NCBI GenBank assembly: GCA_025504975.1
Contig: JANUWI010000001.1
Location: forward strand, 3,410,001 to 3,474,000
Direction: 5' to 3'
Origin: Plenodomus lindquistii
Taxonomy: Eukaryota; Ascomycota; Dothideomycetes; Pleosporales; Leptosphaeriaceae
Length of the DNA: 64,000 nt
Part shown: piece after piece, positions 39,958 through 50,483 of the stretch
How positions within the stretch are numbered: the stretch's first letter is position 1
How the letters are laid out: the number at the start of each line of letters is the position of its first letter
Notes under the pieces: model-generated
What the model was told of the DNA's origin: nothing
The model's input: the letters and a program-made list of their open reading frames with translations, nothing else
The model's database searches: none
Translations under genes and position numbers: made by a program

Positions 39958-41811
39958 GCATCTTGTCTGACGGTTGTACAAGAGGTAGGCTTCGTCTAAG
40001 CGGGTGTATGTCTGTCCTGTTCAGCGACTACATCTTCAGTGCATCAGCAGTAGAATATGATCTTGTACATATCATTCAACATCAAAGACTCGGTATCACT
40101 ACTCAAGTAGTCCTGCATGTCCTGCATGATTTATCTACCACGCGACCTCACTTGTTCCTGTCACAGCACGAGCTATCTGCATATGTCGTGGCAAACCTGA
40201 TGCAGTACGCTGTGGTAGAACATGCCAAGTAGGCTAGCGCTCAGGGGTTTCGACTTATCACCTCTCCATCACATCTGCTCACCACCTTCCATCACTACGG
40301 CGTCTCTCTCCATCGCAACACAGCCGTGTTCTGCCTGTATTCCCATGGCTTGGACAGGTCAGATGGACCGGCAACCCACACTCCTAGCATCCCGACCAGC
40401 GCGAACAGGCTGCGATCTAGCGGAAGCGAGTACCAGTGTGGTACGGACAAGCATACGCCCATGGACATCTCAGCAACGAAGGTGTCAAATTTGCACTCAT
40501 GATGGCGTCTTTGATTGTTCACAGCAATGCAGCCGCGTGCTACAGTAGCCCATCATCTGCTCGTTGCAGGCAGGCGCCCGCATCTGTGAGCAGGACGGAA
40601 GAAGCGGATGGTTAAGCCACTCGTAGATTGCCTGGAGAGCTTGTCCATTTACCTCGAGTAATCTGGATACTTATTTGAAGAAGAGCAGGAGATTCTGGAT
40701 CTATACTTGGCAACTGACTCGACTATCGTCCTCGCTTGTGCCACATTCCTACCTGGTAGAAATGCGCGCGCTCGCCAGGGATCAATGTCACACGACAGCG
40801 CTGACGACAGCCTCCCGAGAGTTCGTACGCAGGGCAAAGCCATGTGTAGGCTGCGATCCCAGTGATGTTTGGAGCCGCCCGGCCGAAACTTACCACGCCG
40901 TTGGTCTCAGAGCTATTGAGTATGATCAGCTTGCGCTTCACTTCGACTTTGTGGTTCAGCGCTAGAAGCGAGTCTTATCTGCTCTAAAGCTCTAGACAAT
41001 CCGTTTGGGTCCACGTATGTGCCACAGGCGGAGTACCTTTCGACTGCTTGCCCAACACAATAGCGTCACAAGATCATGGCTTAGTCGTGAACCATCTTAG
41101 TCACAAACCACCAGGGAATTCCTCGCCGTTCTATTCCTAGTTGTTGTATACATCGCACTGTCGTCATAGTTTTCTTACAGTCGCTCATCCACACGCTCAC
41201 TGTCACCCATTGTTCTCGAGTGGCTTTTACTCCCTTCGCTCCTTTGTGCACCCTCGTTCCCATTATTGATCGTGAAGGTGGTAGTGGCCTAGCAGAGCAG
41301 ACAGAAACTACGAAGGGCAATTCTAGAACGAGGTATGCACATTCTCCCGCTCACTGCGCCTTCCTCTACGAATAGAGCATCTGCGCTAGTAGACCCTGTC
41401 CTTGGCATGCGTGCCATACAAACAACCCAACTCTGCCTCGACCTCGTCACTTGCTCCCGGTGCGACTCACTCTGCAACAGCTAACACCAGGTTCGAATCA
41501 GTCGCCCTCCAACTCCTACAACCATTCTTTCACGCGTCCTCTTGGAGCCTCATCTCCGTCACACTCCTTAGGCCTCACTCGATATACTTTCACTGTTGTC
41601 CATTCCAGCCACAGCTACTCGAAAAACAAACAAAGCCGGCCGACGAGGATCATCAATTCACATCACCGCTTTCAGGGTTTCGATCTGTACGATTGAGCTG
41701 TAGGAACGCGCAGGTCAGTCGCTTTCGACGCCACGCTTGCCCTGTTGCACTGCTTACAACACTTCAGGACGTCCGAGGAAATATTCGGTGCAAACAGCAT
41801 CGGCCCTAAAG
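39958..41811. other. 1.85-kb region upstream of the SUN gene
   Basis: 3' UTR of BZZ1 and long upstream region of the SUN-family gene. Short frames on both strands show no protein features. A GGTTCGAATC string near 41490 is not flanked by tRNA-like stems. The right end holds a candidate 5'-UTR intron (41714-41767). Confidence 0.4.
41714..41767 (+). other. candidate 5'-UTR intron of the SUN gene
   Basis: GTCAGT donor, CTTAC branch-like element and TTCAG acceptor. It contains an upstream in-frame ATG (41737), which splicing would remove so that the ATG at 41812 with its signal peptide is the first start. Inference from motifs only. Confidence 0.4.
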
Positions 41812-43363
41812 ATGAGAGTTGAGAATATTACTATCGTTGCTGCGCTCGTAGCAGGTGCCGCCGCTTCGCCCTATTCTTTGAGGCACCGTCACGCTCATGG
41901 GCTCGTCAAGCGCCAGTCGCGTGCCGACAGTGTCGTGTATGTCCCTGCCGCGACCGTCACGAGCATCGTCTACTGGCTTGATGATCACGCGATCTCCGAG
42001 GATGAGGTCCGTCAGGGTATCGCCAACGGCACTCTCATTTGGGGAGATGACGGTGTCTTATCAACTTCAACGAACGTTCCTATTGCTTTGGCCACATCTG
42101 CGCCGGCCTCAGCGTCAGAAGCTCCAGTAGCACAGGAGAGCTTCCAGCACCAGCCTGTGGAGCCTGTGTCCTCAGCACAACTTGAACCACCAGCACAGCC
42201 TGAACCGTCAGCGCAACCTGAACCGCCAACATCACAGGCTGCGCCTGTAACGGAGGCTGCGCAGCCGTCAAGCAACCCCGCTCCAAGTGATTCTTTCGAC
42301 TCGTCACCGCCACCGCAATCGGACAGCTCTTCAAGGAACTGGGCCGACCTTGTTGACCAAGACGGCTATTGCGCTTCGTGCGACAAAGAATTCCCCAACA
42401 ACAAGATTCCCTGCACAGAATTCCCGTACGGCTATGGTGCTCTTCCAATCGTGCATGAGGGCTTGGGCGGCTGGTCCGGAATTCAAGATCCTCAGTACAG
42501 CGGAGGTGATGGTTTCGACGATATTACGACTGTCGTCAAAGGCTCGTGTTCAGATGGTTCGTGTTGTACAGCAGGTAGCTTCTGTTCTTACGGCTGCCCG
42601 AATCCCTACCTCAAGCTCTCGTTCCCCAGCAAGCAGGGCCGTACTGGACAGTCGGTCGGTGGCTTGTATTGCAACAACAATGGCTACCTCGAGATGGCTG
42701 ATGGTTCTCTTGGCAAGACACTCTGTGGCCAGTCTTCTAAGAGCATGACTGTCAAGGTCCAGAACAACCTTTCCAAATCAGTCTCCTTCTGCCGTACCGA
42801 CTATCCGGGTGAGTCATATGATGAACTGGCAGATAGTTGCAAACTAAGTCGAACCAGGCACCGAGTCAATGACGTTCCCGCTCACACTTGGACCAAGCCA
42901 AAGTGGTTTCCTAGCCAGTCCTGATCAGGGCAAATATTACTTCTGGCAGGGCAAGGCAACTTCAGCACAATACTATGTCAATAAACAAGGCGTCTCCGAG
43001 AACGACGCATGTACATGGGGTAAGCCAAACGGCGGCATGGGCAATTGGTCACCCACCATCCTTGGCACGTCTTGGGATGACCTCAAAGCGCATGAAGGCT
43101 TCGTCGGTCTCTTCCAAAACACAGAGAGCCCCAACGAGAGGCTGGACTATGACATCACCTTCACCGGTGATGGCGTTGTCTCGCCTTGCGCCTACAAGAG
43201 AGCTTCCGGCCAGTACTGCCAGGGCGGCAAATGCGCTGATGATATCAAGGTCGGGTGCACAGTAAGTCTTCTCACCTTACCATGAATTATATGCAGCGGC
43301 TAAATTCCACAGGCTGCGATCAAAGCTGGCAGTACACTGCTCATCACGCTTTCTGACGGGTGA
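41812..43363 (+). CDS. SUN-family secreted beta-glucosidase-like cell-wall protein (GH132, SIM1/SUN4 type)
   Basis: Secreted wall protein implicated in septation and beta-1,3-glucan remodelling. Exons 41812-42808, 42858-43261 and 43313-43363 join in frame to 483 residues. A signal peptide (MRVENITIVAALVAGAAASP) and a Kex2-type KR site (HGLVKRQS) open the protein. A Pro/Ser/Ala/Gln linker with QPEPSAQPEPPTSQ repeats follows. The Cys-rich SUN domain begins CASCDKEFPNNKIPCTEFPY and includes EGLGGWSGIQ, DGSCCTAGSFCSYGCPNPY, VGGLYCNNNGYLEM and SFCRTDYPGTESMTFPL. An open upstream ATG would bury the signal peptide, so 41812 is chosen. The last exon has 17 codons. Confidence 0.95.
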
Positions 43364-44474
43364 TCGTAATTTTGGTCTCACCGCCACCTTGACAGTACAT
43401 GTCTTCTCTTCCGTATTCGACTCTAGATCTCGGTGTCTCACGACGATCTGACTGTTCTTCTGCTCACACTACGAGGGCTACGGATTTTGTTCATACTACC
43501 GCCATCTCAACAGGCCCTTGTTTTACCACGTTCTTTTTGAAGGAGATGCATTTGGTGCAGATGTCAGGAATCACGATATGTTCTTTGCTTTACAGAGAAT
43601 GTCTGTCTTTTGTGTGAATAGGCTTTTTCATTTCTTCTTCTTCTGGCTTGTCGTGCTCGCACGACAAGCATTATGGGACTTGGACGGACGGACGACGAAT
43701 TTTGATCACGGATCAATTGGAGAGCGAGATCGGTTGTCGATTTGTTCGTCTTTTTTCGAATTCTAGGTCTGCCTGTGGCGCGGTCGGAGCTGGGGGGTAG
43801 CTGCTGTTTTGTCACATGTACGAATCTTTTCACACTGATAACGTCTCTTAGCTCTTGACTCGTGAATGCTAGTGTACGAGAATTGCATATGTTTCCCAAG
43901 TCTGCTGATGTGAGCGATCGGCACCCATTTGCTCACTACTCCGTACCAGCATGCTCACGACATCACACTAGCAATAGACTCATTCTACAAGAAGGAAAAG
44001 ATAAACGTGTTATGTATTTCAAAACATCAGACGTGCAATCATGCCTATATTGGGGGGTATCGTGTCTTCCGACTCTACTCTGCTAACTCTCACACACGCA
44101 TCGCCGGCCTCATATGCTATAATTTACGTGTATGTGTGTGTAACTGAGAAACTACAAGCATGTCCAGCCGTAACCCAACGCAAAATCATAGACGAGATGC
44201 CCCCTTGTGCAGAAAGCCCCGTGACCCATGTATGCTAGAGGGTAGAAACAGGAAGATTTCGCGTCACTGCCCCGGGCGAGTGAGAAACATGTACAATGAA
44301 GGGAATGAACTCGTGGCAGCCATGGTATTGAAGAGGACATGTTGTAGCGTGCTGGTATTGTATCGGGTTTGTGATGCGAGTGTTGTGTGTTATTTGACGC
44401 CTGCGTTGGGTAGAGGTCAAGGGTGGAAGGTCAAGGAGGGGGTTGCGCAAGGGATACGATTTGTCCTCGATATT
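43364..44474. other. convergent 3' region between SUN and copper-fist genes
   Basis: 3' UTRs of two converging genes; AT-richer. I see nothing that looks like a gene or structured RNA. Confidence 0.4.
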
Positions 44475-46330
44475 TCAAGTCGGTGCTGAATGGAACGTCA
44501 TGAAATCCTCCGTATCGTTCAGACTGAGACTAGAATCCGCCGTAAACTCTGGAAAAGGGTCGTGTTCGTTCATAATCGGCTCGTCGAGATGGACGCCGTT
44601 GTGGCCGCCGTGCGTAAGGCAGCCTACGCAGGCGCAGCCGTCGCCGCATTGACATGTACCTGTCGCGTCGGAGCAGCTGGGTAGTGTCATTTGGTTCCAG
44701 AAGTACGATGAGGGCGAGAGTGTCGAGGTGTCTTCTTCTCTGCTTCCTTCGCTGGGGCTATCGGCGATAGGCGTGGACACTCCTTCTTCCGCTTTTGGCT
44801 GGCTTTCTATTGGGCTCGTCAGGACATAGTTCTCTGGCTCCAAATATTGTGGTCCTGGTATCGCCGTCGCAGAGACAGGTGTTTGTTGCCAGGGTGTGGA
44901 GAATGGCATCGACGCTCCAGGTAGAATCGGCATGTCCAGGTTGGGCGGAAAGTTCATCTGTGTAGACGTAGGCGCTGCCATGGCCTGCGATATTGCGGTA
45001 TAATTCACGGCTTGGTTTGCCTCGGCGCCGAAGCCAGGGTGGTGGGGGTATGTCGGCATATCGTAGAGAGGTGGCGACATGGCTCCAAAGCCACCTGTGT
45101 ATTGGAATTGGGCCATCAGTCGCACGTATTCCATCATTGTTGCGTTGTTGGGATGCGCTGCGCAGCCGAAGCAGCTACATGACTCTCCGCAGTGGCAGTT
45201 GTGCTCCGGGACATGTTGATGGATAGGCGCACCGGAGTGTGAGGGCATCGGGCTCATGGATATCGAGGCTCGTTGTTGCTGTTGCTGATGATATGCTGCT
45301 GCAGCGTGGTTGTATATAGGAGCGCCGAGGCCGTATGGTAAGGGTGCGGGTGACGGCGCATGTGTTTGGAAGTGCTGGAACTGCGGGTTAGGTACATGAG
45401 GATGGGCTGGGAACTGAAATTGCTGTCCCAGGTGTTGGTATGATGGTTGCTGACGAATGGTATTCGCGGAAGCACCCGAACCAGAGCAGCATGACTTCAG
45501 CTGAGCAGGTTGCGGTTCAGGCTGCTTCTTGCTACTGCAACAACTCGCTTTCGGTAATGGAGGCTGTATTGGCTTTGGCTTGCAACAACTGGAAACTTCT
45601 TCCTTTTTTGCAGGTAGTATCCGTGGCGTCGAGCTTGCACTAGAAGGCGGCGATACTTCGTTGCTCGCACTTCCCTCGGTTGGTGTTTGCGCGATCGATG
45701 AAGTATCAGTCTCAGCATCTTGACCGGTCCGCAACGCCTTCTCGAGTGACGCCGAATTCACTATTGTCGATTTTCTTCTGTTCTTCTGGATTCGACTATT
45801 GCCAGCGACGGTGGCGGTATGTTGCGCGCGTTCCGATGGACAGGCGCATTCCGAAGATTTGGGAATTGTATAGTTGATGACAACGCGCTCACAGCTGCAT
45901 GATCCGCTCGGGTGAGGGCAGCTGCTTAGTGGGCGACCTGGCTTTCGAACCTCAACAAGAACGCGGTCACGGTGGTCGCACTTTGATGAACGATGGCCTC
46001 GAATGCAAGGACCGCTGGAATAAATCAGTAACACTCTTACAAATACTGGTCGCCGAAAGCATGGCTGGCAAGAGAGTTCAATGGCCCATGATGGATCGCA
46101 TAACGTTGTTGAGTACCATCTTGTAGAGACTTCTGTAGCCAGGCCTGTTTGGTAACGCAGCGAGTGTTCCTTTACTGTTCTTTATGTATTATGGACCTCA
46201 AATTTACGAAATGAACGCAGAGATACCCTTGAGGAAGCTTGCGAACAGTTGTTGAGAGAAGAAGCTTCAAAGAAAGGTCATTGACTTACCAGGCGACTTT
46301 CTTGCGCTCTCCATCAACCTCGGCCCACAT
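44475..46330 (-). CDS. copper-fist transcription factor with two C-terminal cysteine clusters
   Basis: Copper-responsive regulator of the Mac1/Cuf1/GRISEA/Ace1 class. A 41-nt first exon (46330-46290) joins across a 275-nt intron to exon 2 (46014-44475), giving 526 residues. The joined N terminus MWAEVDGERKKVACGPCIRG followed by HRSSKCDHRDR and VRKPGRPLSSCPH is a copper-fist DNA-binding domain (zinc ligands in the C-x2-C-x8-C-x-H pattern plus the KPGRP minor-groove motif). CSCERVVINYTIP and ECACP follow. Three Cys-Cys motifs (SSCCKPK, ASCCSSKK, KSCCSGSG) lie in the linker. Two clusters near the C terminus, HNCHCGESCSCFGCAAHP and GTCQCGDGCACVGCLTHG, follow the C-x-C-x3-C-x-C-x2-C-x2-H copper-sensing pattern of Mac1/Cuf1. 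That pattern suggests repression by Cu(I) binding, so an iron/copper-uptake activator is likely. Confidence 0.93.
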
Positions 46331-47133
46331 ACCGCAAAGCTAGAATGGATTCAGGGAAACTTGCTCAACCCGCAAGGAAGAAACCAGTCAATGCGGCCGT
46401 GTATCGGAGAAGGTAAGTAAGATTGGTGATGGTAATGAGTGGGTGTTAACTCAATCTTGCGGCACAAGACGCACGTGGAAATCAGTCGCGAGGGGTACAG
46501 TGGCGCGGTTGGCGGAAAGTGGCATTCGCTGCGGGCTAGACTAATGATCCCGGCCGTATTGCAAAGTGATCAACGGGGCTCGATCGTGCTCAAATACTCC
46601 TAAAGGTATGAAGATAGCGGAGCTCGTTCGCTGTCAAGCCTGAACCGTGCAATGCAAGAAGGGTCCAGTTTCCGCGTGGCTGGATATGACGAGCGTTGGG
46701 CCTTGCCGACGGCCGACTGCAGAGTTGGAGTAGCGCTGGCAGGTCGGTGGTGCAGAAGCGGTCCCGGACAGGGAAGCAGCTCGAGTCCAAAGTACGCCCA
46801 CAATGACTCTCGGACTGCGCCGTAGTGTACGGCAACTACAAGGTCGTTTGGGAATAGGCAGGGACGCGGCTAACGCCCACTGGAAGGTCAGCCGGCAAAG
46901 TTGATGTCTTGTAGGTGAGCAATGTCACCCTTGGTCCTTGAAGCTTACGGCGTGGGATGGAGCAAGTACCACCCTGTCCTTGGGAAACCCAAGGAAACTA
47001 GCCTTTCTTTTTCGCCCTGTGGCTTGGTAACTCGGAAGAAGCGTCCAGGGCGGTAATGTGCGGGATATCGCTGGTCGGCTGCTCAAGGTGTGTCGTGAAT
47101 CGATGCGACGTCCGTCCAAGTGGATGCAACAGG
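46331..47133. other. upstream region of the copper-fist gene
   Basis: Promoter region of the minus-strand regulator. No recognisable gene. Confidence 0.35.
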
Positions 47134-47652
47134 CTAGGCGTGGTTAGCGTTGAGCAAGTTTCTTAGTAAGGCAGCCGGGGCAGTTGGCTGCTTCAGACGC
47201 CAGGCGAGGGGTTCTTTCGTGCCCAGTTGAACAAGATAGGCATTGTGAGATGGAACCTTGTTCAGCCATGTTACCAACCAGCAAGTCGCGATACCACAGT
47301 GGATGAGTGCCAAATGGCGTGCCTCCAGATTGAAGAGTAGTAGCCCTGCAGTCGCCGGGATAAGGATGGAAAACATGTAGACGACCCAACGACGCCAACG
47401 AAAGCCGATCAGGTGAGTACCGCGATGGCTTTGAGAGCTCTTCCGTCCGCTGTCCACCGAGCGGTCAAGTTGCCACTTCGAATACGGGGACTTGCTTCCT
47501 CCAGATCTCCGCGGTGCAGTCTTAGGTACAGACACATTAAGCGAGGCTAATACTGGTGTTACACTCGTGCTGCATCTTGTATTTGCCGAAAAGCAAGCAA
47601 GACCAGAACGTCGGAAGCCACATGTCTGTGGCGCTGTCCATGGATTGACCAT
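47134..47652 (-). CDS. possible small orphan membrane protein
   Basis: 172-codon open frame, not recognised. It has one or two hydrophobic segments (VVYMFSILIPATAGLLLFNL and LALIHCGIATCWLVTWL) after a Ser/Arg-rich N terminus. It lies divergent to the EFM7-like gene, whose ATG is at 47843. Without homologues it could be chance; the start and possible introns are uncertain. Confidence 0.3.
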   Translation of the reverse strand: MVNPWTAPQTCGFRRSGLACFSANTRCSTSVTPVLASLNVSVPKTAPRRSGGSKSPYSKWQLDRSVDSGRKSSQSHRGTHLIGFRWRRWVVYMFSILIPATAGLLLFNLEARHLALIHCGIATCWLVTWLNKVPSHNAYLVQLGTKEPLAWRLKQPTAPAALLRNLLNANHA

Positions 47653-47842
47653 TCATTCGGTCGTTCCAGTGTTGCGATTAGAGTTTCAGATCGATACAGT
47701 GTTCTATATCGGAGGCGCAGACGAGGCCACATTAGTAGAGTTAGCACGTGACAGTCTAGTGTTGGTTGGGACCATTCCTCTTTAGGCTGTCCAAAATTCA
47801 ACACCAGCCAAGACATTTTAGAGTCACAACTTCGATATCGTC

Positions 47843-48823
47843 ATGGCTTCAGATACTGAGGATGACGGTCTTGATCTTTTCCAAGAACCTGCAGACTTTT
47901 ACAAGCCCGAGAAAGAGGCTACTTTTGCAACTCATCGATTGCAGGCTGGAGAAGAATTAAAAGTTCGCTTGGTGGGCCATAATCCGCTATGGGTAAGCCA
48001 TCCAACCAAAAGAACTCCATAGTTGCCAGGGATACCGCCACATCAGTCCGTGGAGACGAATTCCGGAAACTCCCCGAGTCTGTCCAACATGGAAGTTACA
48101 TGAGCTGACAACTGCAGGGCCATTTGGTATGGAATGCGGGCCGAACAATATCAACATATTTAGAGGAGCATGCCGAACAGTTAGTGAAAGGCAAGACAGT
48201 GCTGGAACTTGGTGCTGGAGCAGGTCTTCCCAGCCTCGTGTGTGCCCTAAACGGCGCCGCGCAGACGGTCGTCACAGACTATCCAGATGCTGATCTCATC
48301 GAAAATCTACGCTACAACATCGACCATTGCAGCCTGTTACCTAGCCCTCCAAAGATCGTTGCAGAGGTTGGTATTGTCCGTCAGCACTCATGGTATCTGC
48401 TGATAAAATTATAGGGGTACCTTTGGGGTGCATCGACTGAGGCTATCACAAAGCACCTGCCACACGGAGAGCACTTCGATGTGCTCATTCTTGCCGACTT
48501 GTTATTCAACCATTCAGAACATGCCAAACTTATCAAGACTGTGGAGTTGACACTCAAGAAAGCCTCAGACTCGAAGGCCTATGTCTTCTTCACTCCCTAT
48601 CGACCATGGCTTTATGAGAAAGACATGGCTTTCTTCGACCTTGCCCGTGAGGCTGGTTTCATTGTGACGAAGACGTTTGAGAAGATCATGGACGAAGTAC
48701 TATTCAAAGAAGACCCAGGTGTAAGTCAAGTAACAGCGGTTTTTCGTATCTTCGACTAACGTTCATAAGGACGAGCTCCTTCGTCGTACTGTCTTCGCCT
48801 ATGAGCTGAGCTGGAGAATCTGA
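47843..48823 (+). CDS. EFM7: protein N-terminal/lysine methyltransferase EFM7 (NNT1-like)
   Basis: Methyltransferase family 16 enzyme; the yeast member methylates the N terminus and an adjacent lysine of elongation factor EF1A. Exons 47843-47992, 48118-48366, 48415-48720 and 48770-48823 join in frame to 252 residues. The N terminus is LFQEPADFYKPEKEATFATH, typical of the family. Next come PLWGHLVWNAGRTISTYLEE, motif I TVLELGAGAGLPSLVCAL, TVVTDYPDADLIENLRYNI and the active-site region DVLILADLLFNHSEHAKL. The C terminus is DELLRRTVFAYELSW. All features match EFM7; the substrate is inferred from family membership. Confidence 0.93.
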
Positions 48824-49249
48824 GCATCAAAGTGCACTTGACGCAGGGGACGGAGGGCTCTTCTTCATCACACTCACATGCCACAGTCTGAGCGACTCAT
48901 GTACCACGTGCATACTTGGTCATGTGCGCGAAATGAGTTCCCGGAATTCTATGGTCGTCGATGAATTGCGGCGAGCGCTTCCAACAAGCCGGCGGCCCGC
49001 AACATGCACGTGTCCCCATACATTGTGTAGGTGGTAGAGACTTGTGCTACGACCTGCAGTGTTTTTGAACATGCGAACAATGTCGCAACGGTGCTTGCAC
49101 ACACTTCATATAAAACCCCTACATCGTCTCACTCTACCCTTGCAAGACATCGGCATCTCATCATACCTGCAACTGGTCACGGCTCAGCAAACCGGAGCCT
49201 ACAGTTTGTCAACTAAACCCAATCAAATACAGCTCTATCAGTCCCATGT
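48824..49249. other. intergenic between EFM7 and an orphan gene
   Basis: 3' flank of EFM7 and upstream region of the next plus-strand frame. Nothing recognised. Confidence 0.35.
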
Positions 49250-49963
49250 ATGACGCGTCCAACTACCCCATTTCCGCGCAAAGTTGTCCACATCCCTATA
49301 GTAGCAGTCTACATGAGCGATCGACGAAAGGAAAACGCCCAGTTCATCACTGAAATGCCCCTATCCGCGCTCCAAGACTACGCGCCCTATGCATGCGATC
49401 TAATCGAACCAGAGCACTTGCCCAACCAATCCCGCCTCTTCATCCGCCTACCATTGCACGCCCACGTCCAGGACATCGAGTGGGCCGGTCTCACCCGTCT
49501 CCTCGAGCACTGGAAGCACTCTGCCGCTAACGTGCTAGACATACTTATCCCGCGCCCCAAATCCTTCAGCGACGCAGTCCTCATATACCGTTCCATGCAA
49601 CTCATGCTCGAGCCCGAAGCTGAGACATTGCGTAGGCAGATTATGCTCAATATGCGCGCTAAGCCTCTCAAGGAGCTGGATGTGCAGACTATATGGTGGA
49701 CGTTCCAGGGTAAAGGCGAGTGGTCCTCGTGGCTCGATGCGCTTTTTTACAATCTCGTCCGGTTTCAGGTGTTGAGTGATGAGCCGTGGGGTACGGCGAT
49801 TCAGCTCTTCATGGAGACGGAGATGCTTGACATGGATAATGATCAGTTTGGTCAGGTCGTGGCGGAGTATGAGCGTCATGTTAGAGTTACTCGGCCGCGG
49901 TTGCGGACGACGCTTGCTCGGCGTGTTGATAGTGTGGTACGTAGATTCCGGGCTCAATATTAG
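49250..49963 (+). CDS. orphan 237-residue protein
   Basis: Single exon, not recognised. It looks like a folded soluble protein with no signal peptide or membrane span: KVVHIPIVAVYMSDRRKENA, LIPRPKSFSDAVLIYRSMQL, QTIWWTFQGKGEWSSWLDAL, then a basic C terminus (TLARRVDSVVRRFRAQY). Trp-rich segments suggest a helical core. Third positions switch from A/C to G/T near 49620-49760. The ATG at 49250 is followed by a second in-frame Met at about residue 22. Confidence 0.6.
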   Translation: MTRPTTPFPRKVVHIPIVAVYMSDRRKENAQFITEMPLSALQDYAPYACDLIEPEHLPNQSRLFIRLPLHAHVQDIEWAGLTRLLEHWKHSAANVLDILIPRPKSFSDAVLIYRSMQLMLEPEAETLRRQIMLNMRAKPLKELDVQTIWWTFQGKGEWSSWLDALFYNLVRFQVLSDEPWGTAIQLFMETEMLDMDNDQFGQVVAEYERHVRVTRPRLRTTLARRVDSVVRRFRAQY

Positions 49964-50483
49964 AGCGCGCAAAGCTATTAACATGCTCACATTTTTTCAG
50001 TCAGATCAAGACTCATCTCCGGTAGACGATTCAGGTGACTGGAGCGTGGCTTTCAAGTCTGCGTTGTCTCAGGTATTTCATTGGCATAGTGTTGATTCCA
50101 ACTGATCAAAGTCATAGACTCCTTGCAATTCTATAAAAAACCCTATTACCTTGTTGACACACAGTCTTCCTTGTGAATGTATCGATACACATTAGTGAAT
50201 CCCATGTAACATACTGTCTGCTAACATCATTGTATACGATCTTCGACTATACTTCCGTTAAGCCTCAAAAAAACGCAAAACATTGTGACGCAACAACACC
50301 TCACATTGTGCACCTATAACGACTTTAATATGTCTACACCATGGCCAGATTTGACACTATACACTCATACTCCAGACTACGCCTCTTCTAAGAACTCATC
50401 ATGGGTTTGCCTTGGTATATTCCCCATAACCTTCAATCACCTCACAAACCACCACAAGAAAGAAGCCCATCAGCCTCCGAAAA
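49964..50483. other. intergenic between two orphan genes
   Basis: AT-rich. Contains an alternative upstream start (50285) for the next gene. Nothing else seen. Confidence 0.35.

Noticed and set aside
40222..40965. Open frames upstream of the SUN gene
   Set aside because: Composition and overlap suggest chance; no recognisable features.
41485..41500. GGTTCGAATC resembling a tRNA B box
   Set aside because: No matching acceptor, D or anticodon stems around it.
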